A stretch of 64,000 nt of DNA from Rossellomorea sp. SC111 (GTDB taxonomy: Bacteria > Bacillota > Bacilli > Bacillales > Bacillaceae_B): NCBI RefSeq assembly GCF_024733565.1, contig NZ_JANIOC010000005.1, forward strand, positions 62,001-126,000, in the 5' to 3' direction. Position numbers and translations under genes: made by a program. This document shows, piece by piece, positions 8,966-16,350 of the stretch. Each line of letters starts with the position of its first letter. Within the stretch, counting starts at the first letter, position 1. The notes under the pieces are model-generated. The model worked only from the letters and a program-made list of their open reading frames with translations. It was not told the DNA's origin and did no database searches.

Positions 8966-9883
8966 TTGGAAGCAATAAGTAAGCGCTTTTTCTTGTTTCT
9001 TTCCCACAATAAGGCATTGGATAAAATGGCTAAACGGTGGGGATCGAGATTTGGGGCTAACAAGCTTGTGGGGGGAGAAACCTTTTTACAGGCGATTCCA
9101 TTGATTACGCAATTGAACGAGGAGGGGTTCCAGGTAACGGTCGATCATCTTGGTGAGTTCGTCGATTCCACAGATGTGGTGCGGGAGAATGTCCAAGGGT
9201 GTATTCAGAGTATCAATGCCATCGCGTATCATGGGCTGAACACTGAAATTTCTGTTAAACTGACCTCCTTGGGATTGGATATCAGTCAAGATCTTGTCAT
9301 GGAAAGCATGGAGTTGATTCTGTCGAAGGCAAATGAAAGCGGAATCACGGTCACTCTCGATATGGAGGATTCCTCGAGGTGCCATGCCATCCTTGACGTT
9401 TACAAGAAGCTCCGTCAAAAGTACGACAATGTGGGGACGGTGATCCAATCTTATCTATATGTTTCAGATAAGGATGTGGATGATCTCAATCAGTTCTCCC
9501 CTTATTTGAGGCTTGTGAAGGGTGCATATAATGAATCGGGTAAAGTGGCGTTCCAGGAGAAGAAAAAGGTGGATGAGAATCTGAAGCATCTCATCAAGAA
9601 GCAACTCTTGAACGGCCATTATACAGCGGTCGCAAGCCATGATGAAGCAATCATCGATTACACGATCGGGTTAGTGAAAGAACACAATATCCCGAATGAT
9701 CGCTTCGAGTTTCAAATGCTTTACGGAATGCGGAACCAACTGCAAACCGAATTATTGAAAAAAGGATATACCGTCCGCGTTTACCTGCCATATGGCGAGG
9801 ATTGGTTCGGGTATTTCATGCGACGTCTGGCGGAAAGGCCGGCAAACATCGCTTTTGCATTGAAGGGAATTTTCAGCAAGTAA
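8966..9883 (+). CDS. putB: Proline dehydrogenase
   Basis: 305 aa, the usual length of monofunctional Bacillus PRODH. TTG start after AAGGAGG. The enzyme is an FAD-dependent TIM barrel that oxidises proline to pyrroline-5-carboxylate at the membrane. Family motifs are visible: SVKLTSLGLDIS, LDMEDSS, RLVKGAY, VASHDEA, FQMLYGMR and VRVYLPYGEDWFGYFMRRLAERPAN in pieces. It is followed 52 bases later by the P5C dehydrogenase gene, giving the full proline-to-glutamate pathway. Confidence 0.96.
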   Translation: MEAISKRFFLFLSHNKALDKMAKRWGSRFGANKLVGGETFLQAIPLITQLNEEGFQVTVDHLGEFVDSTDVVRENVQGCIQSINAIAYHGLNTEISVKLTSLGLDISQDLVMESMELILSKANESGITVTLDMEDSSRCHAILDVYKKLRQKYDNVGTVIQSYLYVSDKDVDDLNQFSPYLRLVKGAYNESGKVAFQEKKKVDENLKHLIKKQLLNGHYTAVASHDEAIIDYTIGLVKEHNIPNDRFEFQMLYGMRNQLQTELLKKGYTVRVYLPYGEDWFGYFMRRLAERPANIAFALKGIFSK

Positions 9884-9935
9884 CCTTTTAAAAAAACATC
9901 CAGACAGAATGTAATCAGAAAGGAATGTGAAGAGA

Positions 9936-11567
9936 ATGAGTAACGGAATTTACAACATCCCAACACCTACAAATGAGCCTGGTAATACATATGCCCCAGG
10001 TACGAAAGAAAGAGAAACGTTAAAAGCAGAATTAGAGCGCCAAGCTGGTCTAGAGGTTGAGATCCCGGTCATCATCAATGGTGAGGAAATCAAGACAGAT
10101 ACAGTGAAGCAAGTGGTGATGCCACATGATCACAAACATGTATTGGCTACCTATTCACAAGCTGGAGAAAAAGAACTTCGCGATGCAGTAGAAGCGGCAA
10201 TGGCTGCGAAAGAATCATGGTCCAATATGCCATGGCAACACAGAGCATCCATCTTCCTGAAAGCGGCTGACTTAATCTCTGGACCATACCGTGACGTCAT
10301 CAATGCGGCAACGATGTTAGGACAATCCAAAACAGCCTATCAAACGGAAATTGATGCTGCACAAGAATTAGCAGACTTTTTACGATTTGGCGTTGATTAT
10401 GCGAACCAAATCTATCAAATGCAGCCGGACAGCATGAAAAACATCTGGAATCGCCTGGAATACCGTGCGTTGGATGGTTTCGTACTAGCGATCTCTCCAT
10501 TTAACTTCACGGCCATCGGTGGTAACCTTCCGTCAGCTCCTGCGATCATGGGGAACGTGGTTGTATGGAAACCGGCAACAACGGCTATACTATCAAACTA
10601 CTACTTCATGCGTATTTTAGAAGAAGCTGGACTTCCTAAGGGTGTTATCAACTTCGTCCCATCCCGTGGTTCACAAGTGTCAGAAGTTGTATTAACAGAC
10701 CCACGCATGTCAGGATTCCATTTCACTGGATCAACAAGCGTGTTCCAGACGATTTGGAAAACAGTAGGGGAAAACATCACTAACTACAAATCATATCCTC
10801 GTTTAGTTGGGGAAACAGGAGGTAAAGACTTTGTCTTCGCTCACGAAACAGCACAAGCAGACAAAGTAGTCGCTGCACTTGTTCGCGGTGCATTCGAATA
10901 CCAAGGTCAAAAATGTTCAGCAGCTTCCCGTGCCTATATCCCTGCAAGCATGTGGGAAGAAGTGAAAAATGGTGTCGTGGAAGAAACGGCTAAGCTTAAA
11001 GTAGGGGATGTCAGAGACTTCAGGAACTTCATGGGTGCAGTCATTGACAAAGCTGCCTTTGAATCGATCACAAGCTACATCGACTATGCGGCTGATTCTG
11101 AAGAAGCTGAAATCATTGCCGGTGGTACGTATGATGATTCTGTTGGATACTTCGTTCAACCGACTGTCATCGTTACAACGAATCCAAACTTCAAAACGAT
11201 GACCGAAGAAATCTTTGGACCGGTATTAACGATTTACGTATATGAAAATGAACAATTAGAAGAAACACTGACTTCAGTGGATACAGCTTCCATGTATGCA
11301 TTAACGGGTGCGATCTTTGCACAGGATCGTGACGCGATCATGCACTTGGAACGCCGTCTTTCCGGTGCAGCAGGTAACTTCTACATCAACGATAAACCAA
11401 CCGGTGCCGTGATCAACCAACAACCATTCGGCGGTTCACGCGGATCAGGTACAAACGATAAAGCAGGCTCTATTTTCAACATGATTCGTTGGACCAGTCC
11501 TCGTATCATCAAAGAAAACTTCGCGCCAACAACAGACATTACCTATCCATTTATGGATGAGGAATAA
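9936..11567 (+). CDS. putC: 1-pyrroline-5-carboxylate dehydrogenase (long, ALDH4-like form)
   Basis: 543 aa. ATG 9936 preferred (AAAGGA eleven bases upstream) over GTG 9927. It oxidises P5C/glutamate semialdehyde to glutamate with NAD. Aldehyde dehydrogenase motifs are FTGSTSVF, the general-base ETGGKDF and catalytic Cys in YQGQKCSA, plus EEIFGPVL. The length and the NLPSAPAIMGN segment fit the ALDH4A1-like class rather than 515-residue RocA. A terminator follows directly; no putP transporter gene lies between it and putR. Confidence 0.95.
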   Translation: MSNGIYNIPTPTNEPGNTYAPGTKERETLKAELERQAGLEVEIPVIINGEEIKTDTVKQVVMPHDHKHVLATYSQAGEKELRDAVEAAMAAKESWSNMPWQHRASIFLKAADLISGPYRDVINAATMLGQSKTAYQTEIDAAQELADFLRFGVDYANQIYQMQPDSMKNIWNRLEYRALDGFVLAISPFNFTAIGGNLPSAPAIMGNVVVWKPATTAILSNYYFMRILEEAGLPKGVINFVPSRGSQVSEVVLTDPRMSGFHFTGSTSVFQTIWKTVGENITNYKSYPRLVGETGGKDFVFAHETAQADKVVAALVRGAFEYQGQKCSAASRAYIPASMWEEVKNGVVEETAKLKVGDVRDFRNFMGAVIDKAAFESITSYIDYAADSEEAEIIAGGTYDDSVGYFVQPTVIVTTNPNFKTMTEEIFGPVLTIYVYENEQLEETLTSVDTASMYALTGAIFAQDRDAIMHLERRLSGAAGNFYINDKPTGAVINQQPFGGSRGSGTNDKAGSIFNMIRWTSPRIIKENFAPTTDITYPFMDEE

Positions 11568-11579
11568 ATCATACAGGAT

Positions 11580-11615
11580 AAGCTCTCCCGTCATGGGGGA
11601 GCTTTTCTTTTTTTA
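11580..11615 (+). terminator. Rho-independent terminator after putC
   Basis: AAGCTCTCCC pairs with GGGGGAGCTT around a five-base loop and is followed by a long T-rich run. Confidence 0.9.
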
Positions 11616-11673
11616 TTGGGGGATTTAACGCTATAATAGGAATCACAAACAATACTGGAAAGGTAAGATTCCT

Positions 11674-12945
11674 ATGGAAGCACTTGATGTAATCCTCCAA
11701 ACAGAAGATATTCATAAGGCAACGGAATTGATCAGCTCAAAATTAGGCAATCCCGTCATCATAGAAAACAAAAATTTCGAATTGATTTCATACAGTTCCT
11801 CTTCTAATAAATTCGATCAAACACAGCTAAAGACAATCCTCACGAAAAAGTGTCCGGTCTTCATCATCGATCGACTGAAAAAAGAGGGGATTGTACATCA
11901 GCTCGAAAAACACTCCGATCCAATCCGGGTGCAGGCGATGGAAGAGTTAGGATTCCACCAGCGTGTCGTCATTGCCGCAAAGTACCTTGGGAACACGATG
12001 GGGTATATCTGGGTCCAGGAATCCAGCCGTCTCCTCGAAAATGAAGAGCTCGCTTTCCTGGAAGAAATCTCTTCACACCTTGGAAACCTGATCAATGATA
12101 TGTACGCAAAGGTCAATATCAAAAAGGACAGAAAAGAAGAAGTACTGTGGCATCTCCTGCAGCACGAGTACGGAAGTGAAAGCCAGCTCCGCCATGATGC
12201 ATCCCTCGTCAAGCTGACCCTGCCGGAACGGTTCACTGTGGCGGTTTATTCGATCGCATCGTCACAATACAAGTCCATGCTCGACCAACTTGAGAAGCTG
12301 GTCCAGGAATCCAGCTTCAACACAAATATTTATTCACTACGAACGGAATACCAGGTGATCCTTGTTCTCTACGGGAAAGCAGACACACCGTCATCTTCCC
12401 TGGAATTAGCGAGAGACCTTGTTGAAAAAGTAAAAGAACAAACTGGTGAGGAAGAATTCTACAACTTCCTGATCGGGATCGGGAAGGAATACACAACGTT
12501 ATATCAAATGAGAAAAAGCTTCTTGGAAGCGTCAGAGGTCATTGAGACGGCTAACTTCATCAGCCCGCGCCCTGAATCGATGCCCCGGGAATTTGCTCAA
12601 TTGGGCATTTACCGGTATTTGCCGACGCTCTATGAGAAGAACACGTCAAAGGATTATTACAGTGATGATCTGTTGGAATTGATCAAGAATGATGTGAAGA
12701 AACAGACAGATTTGCTTAAGACACTTGAGGTGTTTTTGGCGAATGATGGGAAGGGTAAGCAGACGGCGAATGAATTGTTCATCCATCCGAATACGTTGAA
12801 TTATCGGATTAAGAAGATACAGGAACTGACTGCGATTGATTTCAATGATTTTAATATGAAGGTGTATTTGTATACGGAGTTGTTGCTGTTGAATAATGTG
12901 GAGGCTTATTATCAGAGGTATAAGGATGCTTTGAAGGGGATTTGA
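11674..12945 (+). CDS. putR: PucR-type transcriptional activator, probable PutR
   Basis: 423 aa. ATG follows GGAAAGG. The C-terminal PucR helix-turn-helix is clear (QTANELFIHPNTLNYRIKKI, near residues 368-388); the N-terminal 140 residues are a GAF-like sensor. In B. subtilis the PucR-family PutR activates putBCP in response to proline. Position just downstream of putBC supports the same role. Its own short leader lies after the putC terminator, so it is transcribed separately or by readthrough. Confidence 0.9.
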   Translation: MEALDVILQTEDIHKATELISSKLGNPVIIENKNFELISYSSSSNKFDQTQLKTILTKKCPVFIIDRLKKEGIVHQLEKHSDPIRVQAMEELGFHQRVVIAAKYLGNTMGYIWVQESSRLLENEELAFLEEISSHLGNLINDMYAKVNIKKDRKEEVLWHLLQHEYGSESQLRHDASLVKLTLPERFTVAVYSIASSQYKSMLDQLEKLVQESSFNTNIYSLRTEYQVILVLYGKADTPSSSLELARDLVEKVKEQTGEEEFYNFLIGIGKEYTTLYQMRKSFLEASEVIETANFISPRPESMPREFAQLGIYRYLPTLYEKNTSKDYYSDDLLELIKNDVKKQTDLLKTLEVFLANDGKGKQTANELFIHPNTLNYRIKKIQELTAIDFNDFNMKVYLYTELLLLNNVEAYYQRYKDALKGI

Positions 12946-13120
12946 TGCTGGTATAAAGTTTCACTTTGGATCTTCAATGGCCATCTTATGCTTGTCGGGG
13001 CTGAGCAAGCCGCCTCCGCTTTTCGTTCTATTCCGCTTTTCCCGTAGGAGTCTTCGGCTTGCACTCCAATCAACAGCTAGAACGTGCAAAGTACATTTTT
13101 ATGCTTTTGACAATCAATAA

Positions 13121-13182
13121 AAAATCCGAACGAATTCGATTTTCATTTATGAATTTCGAATCACCGTTCGGATTTTTCTTTG
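13121..13182 (+). terminator. Hairpin downstream of putR
   Basis: AAAATCCGAACG (13121-13132) pairs with CGTTCGGATTTT (13165-13176), with an inner TTCGA/TCGAA pairing, then TTCTT. The stretch 12946-13120 has no gene; 12990-13075 is GC-rich (CGGGGCTGAGCAAGCCGCC) and has the look of a dispersed Bacillus intergenic repeat, without a second copy in this window. Confidence 0.7.
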
Positions 13183-13206
13183 GCTAAAACCCTGTTGGGG
13201 TAGATT

Positions 13207-13285
13207 GGGAACGGTTCTATCTCTACCTTTTCCTTTCGACCATCACCCAAAATCCATCTCAAAAAGTAGAGTGAGAACCGTCCCC
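13207..13285. repeat. Imperfect palindromic intergenic repeat (GGGGAC.GTT family)
   Basis: GGGAACGGTTCTATCTCTAC at the left pairs with GTAGAGTGAGAACCGTCCCC at the right (13266-13285). Same family as 7299-7375. It lies between putR and the GNAT gene. Confidence 0.7.
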
Positions 13286-13355
13286 GGTTTGCCATTTTTA
13301 TTTTCAATTGAATTATTTTTTTATAAAAAAGTAGATTCGGAACAGGGGGAAATCT

Positions 13356-13859
13356 CTAAAGATCGCGTACGTTCCAAACGATCTCGCCTTGCTCCTCCCA
13401 GGTGCTGTGGTGCCGCTCAAATCCTATCTTTTCTAGCACTCGGAAGGAAGCATCATTCCAAGCACCTACATTCGACCAAAGCCTGTGGCGTCCGGTAGCA
13501 ATTGCAGCGTCCAGGATAACGGACGCTGCCTCAGTCGCATAGCCTTTACGGTGAGCGCTGCGGAACAGCTCATATGCAATCTCCGGCTCTTCAAGTGAGG
13601 AACGGCCTATAATCAAGCCACAGTATCCGATAAAATCGCCTTCGTCCCGGCGGCGAATAGTGAGAAGAGAAATGCCATTTTCGACTGCTTTCTTGCGCAT
13701 CTCGATAATATTGCTACGAGCGGAGTCAAGAGTCGGCATGTCTACACCACGTTCGCCAACCAGTTTTCTTATCCAGGCTGCATCGGATTCTTCCCACATA
13801 CTCAGATCAAGTCGTTCGGTTTGCAGCTGGAACGCCATAGGTTTAAAGAAATCTGTCAT
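13356..13859 (-). CDS. GNAT acetyltransferase, RimJ/RimL type
   Basis: 167 aa from ATG 13859, preceded by GAGGAGG. It begins with the typical LQTERLDLSMW strand, has IGYCGLIIG, the acetyl-CoA loop SAHRKGYATEA and the end SFRVLEKIGFERH. Such enzymes acetylate N-termini or small molecules; the substrate cannot be told. It stands alone between two palindromic repeats. Confidence 0.9.
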   Translation of the reverse strand: MTDFFKPMAFQLQTERLDLSMWEESDAAWIRKLVGERGVDMPTLDSARSNIIEMRKKAVENGISLLTIRRRDEGDFIGYCGLIIGRSSLEEPEIAYELFRSAHRKGYATEAASVILDAAIATGRHRLWSNVGAWNDASFRVLEKIGFERHHSTWEEQGEIVWNVRDL

Positions 13860-14008
13860 AATAGAACCTCCTCGTTTTATCACCACACTAATAATAGCTT
13901 CTTATCTCATCACTCAACCATGCCCGAAACCCGGTTGATTTGCGGAGCTATTTTCCAAATTCCGTTAAAGGAACAATAAATGTTCAGTTATTTCTAAGGG
14001 TGTAGAAT

Positions 14009-14061
14009 GGGGACGTTTCCGTTTCCGAATTTGCCCCAAAAGTAGTGTGAGAACAGTCCCT
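14009..14061. repeat. Short copy of the palindromic intergenic repeat
   Basis: GGGGACGTTTCCG at the left and GTGTGAGAACAGTCCCTGG at the right, shorter and more diverged than the copies at 7299 and 13207. Confidence 0.5.
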
Positions 14062-14069
14062 GGTTTACA

Positions 14070-14558
14070 TTAAAAACTGCGTTTAGCCGCCCAAACTCCC
14101 TGCATTTTACTGAGGAATACAATTTGTCCAATATGATAGGCGTCGTGCATGGCTAAACTCTTCAGTTCAATCATTAATGGGTTGTCTTCTGGGATATCTC
14201 TATACAAATCTTCTAGTGCTGATGTTGCTAGTATTTTTTCTAGTTCACGATGAACATAAAAGTATTCTTGTTTTGTTTTCTGCCAATTTTGAGATGTTTC
14301 AGTTGGTAATTGATATGTAGCGTCATTATTTTCTGCCTGTGGTTCATTTGCTGTTTCGCCAAGAAATCGTAACAGAATTCGTTTTTCAAAGAAAAGCAAA
14401 TGACACACTAATTCCCAAATGGAATGTGCCCCTTCAGCTGGTTTCCAAATGGCATGTTCTAAGGTGATATCCTCCAGGACTTTTTCAAGTGGGGGAAACC
14501 AGTCTTCTTGATCTAAGCAGCTTGCCCATTGCTGTAACAAAACCGTCCTTACATCCAT
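14070..14558 (-). CDS. DinB-superfamily protein
   Basis: 162 aa. ATG 14558 lies eight bases after GGAGGG (a TTG at 14564 is the alternative). Four-helix DinB/YfiT fold with metal-binding histidines in HSIWELVCHLLFFEKR and HDAYHIGQIVFL. These proteins are often thiol-dependent S-transferases in Bacillaceae; the substrate is unknown. Confidence 0.88.
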   Translation of the reverse strand: MDVRTVLLQQWASCLDQEDWFPPLEKVLEDITLEHAIWKPAEGAHSIWELVCHLLFFEKRILLRFLGETANEPQAENNDATYQLPTETSQNWQKTKQEYFYVHRELEKILATSALEDLYRDIPEDNPLMIELKSLAMHDAYHIGQIVFLSKMQGVWAAKRSF

Positions 14559-14808
14559 TTTCAATTCCCTCCGATTTAATTGTTTAAATAGATAATCCCT
14601 TGGTCAAAATTCATTTGCACGTGATGTATTTAGCTATTAATCTGTTCTTTACTGGAAAAACGAACGTAATATTATTCTGAAAATTCTAATAATATTTTAC
14701 CATATGTTGTTTTAATGAAAAAGAACAACTGTTTTAAGATTGAGCTGCGGCGCAGAGTACCGTAAGAACCTTTTTTGAAAATGATGGAATTAACTTATTG
14801 ATAAAATC

Positions 14809-14850
14809 CCCCTCCTCTATAAGTATAAAATTACACTTATAGAGGAGGGG
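14809..14850 (+). promoter_or_regulatory. Hairpin that buries the ribosome binding site of the 14854 peptide
   Basis: CCCCTCCTCTATAAGT (14809-14824) and ACTTATAGAGGAGGGG (14835-14850) pair perfectly over 16 bp around a ten-base loop. The right arm contains the AGGAGG used by the ATG at 14854, so the folded mRNA should block initiation. Confidence 0.75.
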
Positions 14851-14853
14851 ATT

Positions 14854-14949
14854 ATGGAGTTTTATCCACTTTTGATATGTCAAATTTTAATAATTCTGAT
14901 ATTGGTCATAGTTTTTGCGTTGATTTTCTATAAATATATAAGCGATTAA
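14854..14949 (+). CDS. 31-residue hydrophobic membrane peptide
   Basis: ATG 14854 to TAA 14949. MEFYPLL, then an Ile/Leu/Val-rich membrane helix, then FYKYISD. The ribosome binding site is ideal but locked in the hairpin at 14809-14850. Size and composition resemble type I toxin peptides or small regulatory membrane peptides; no antitoxin RNA is identified. The stretch 14950-15281 after it holds no gene I can support. Confidence 0.6.
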   Translation: MEFYPLLICQILIILILVIVFALIFYKYISD

Positions 14950-15281
14950 ACATAACGTATCCGTTATTCGTTAGTGTATTAGCAGCAATAACAGTTGTAT
15001 TTATTGTTAAAACAATATTCACATGCGATTATTTAAATAAACACTTCAAATAGCATCTTAATGATCAAGCGTACAATAAGGATTGTACAACTAAAAAACG
15101 AGGTGCAATTAGCTTGCTAACTGACTTATCAGGTCGGAACCTTTTCTCATGGAGATGAGTCACTTATATGGAATTGTATGATAAAATTGTAAAAAATGGA
15201 TATTCTCAATTTTCGGACAAGATAATAAAATATATAAGAATGAAAGCAAACTAATTCACAAAGAAAGTAAGGTGAAAAAAT

Positions 15282-15506
15282 GTGGACTTATTACTCTGGA
15301 TAACTATTGTTTTCATATTAATCGGATTTATCGCGCTCACTTCTATGAAATCAGGTATGGAAAATAAGCTTGCTTATATAAAAGCAAATTCAGAAGCAGA
15401 GGAGAGTTTAACAAAAGCTAAGTCCATAATTTGGTGGATAGTGAGCGCAACGGCTTGGGGAATTGTTAGTATGTTTCTTATTGTTTGGTGTTTTCATAGG
15501 TTGTAA
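15282..15506 (+). CDS. Small membrane protein, two helices
   Basis: 74 aa. GTG start with AAGGTG upstream. Helices at residues 4-20 and 49-70 flank a charged segment (NKLAYIKANSEAEESLTKAK). No family recognised. The nucleosidase remnant starts 39 bases downstream. Confidence 0.65.
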   Translation: MDLLLWITIVFILIGFIALTSMKSGMENKLAYIKANSEAEESLTKAKSIIWWIVSATAWGIVSMFLIVWCFHRL

Positions 15507-15545
15507 TTGTTCTTGAAAAAATTATATTTATAGGATGATAAATCA

Positions 15546-16216
15546 ATGATCGGAATAAGTATCGCAACGAAGTGGGAATATGAAGCGACATTGGAGTATT
15601 TCGGGATAAGAGATAATGAACGTATCGGTTACCCTTATGGCGAGTATTTCATGAGAACAATTAGTGATAGTGAACTTGTTTTTTATAGTACCGGTGTCAG
15701 GAAGGTAAATGGTGTTGGTGGGAATCAATATATGATTTCTACATTTAATTTAACGAAAGTGATCGTTGTTGGAACGTGTGCAGGGATAGATGATCGATTC
15801 AGTAATTTGGATGTGTTTGTACCCCATATAGCCGTTCAATATGATTGCACAGTCAAAGAAATCGAGCCTCTTATTAAACAATCTTTCATAGTTGAGATGG
15901 ATCTATCAAAATATGGAGATGATTTTTACACCGGAACAATTGCCACTGCTGATAAAGCAGTAGTGATGTGGAAGGACTATTTAGAACTGAAAGAAAACAA
16001 CATAACAATAGCCGATACGGAAGCGGGTGCCGTTGCTATATCTGTAAGAAGAATGATGTTGAATGCATTATCATTAAAGGAATATCTGATTTTCCAACAG
16101 ATGAAAGAAATGCTGATAAATTCGAATCGAACCTCGAACAAATCAATGTGTATTTAGAAAACACACCAAAAGTGATGAACAAAATATTTGGCGAATATTT
16201 AAATAGATTTATTTAA
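15546..16216 (+). pseudogene. Frameshifted nucleosidase (phosphorylase/MTAN superfamily)
   Basis: The frame from ATG 15546 encodes a nucleosidase-like protein (VVGTCAGIDDRF, then DTEAGAVA, the equivalent of the family's DMEAAA motif near 16020). After the codons for GAVA, near 16040, the matching sequence continues in another frame as YICKKNDVECIIIKGISDFP to the stop at 16216. Restoring one lost base joins them into a protein of about 224 aa. As read, the protein ends out of frame at 16157, losing the catalytic ISD region. Sequencing error is the alternative. Confidence 0.75.
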
Positions 16217-16303
16217 ATAAATTTAATAAAGACAGGAAAGCTGGGAAGGAATACTTTTCTTGCAAATAAAAGTGGTGCGTTCGTGCCATAAGAAAATAGA
16301 AAT

Positions 16304-16340
16304 AGGGCTTAGAGATGAAAATTCTCTAAGCCCTTTTTGA
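16304..16340. terminator. Terminator shared by converging genes
   Basis: AGGGCTTAGAGA pairs with TCTCTAAGCCCT (12 bp), T run on the plus side and T-rich on the minus side. It serves the minus-strand gene ending at 16351 and the nucleosidase locus. Confidence 0.85.
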
Positions 16341-16350
16341 TGTGAAATTG

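Noticed and set aside
8779-9063. Minus-strand frame over the putB start
   Set aside because: Antisense to a certain gene, no ribosome binding site, no domain.
12990-13075. GC-rich segment as a structured RNA
   Set aside because: No convincing long stem or second copy in the window; only reminiscent of dispersed Bacillus repeats.
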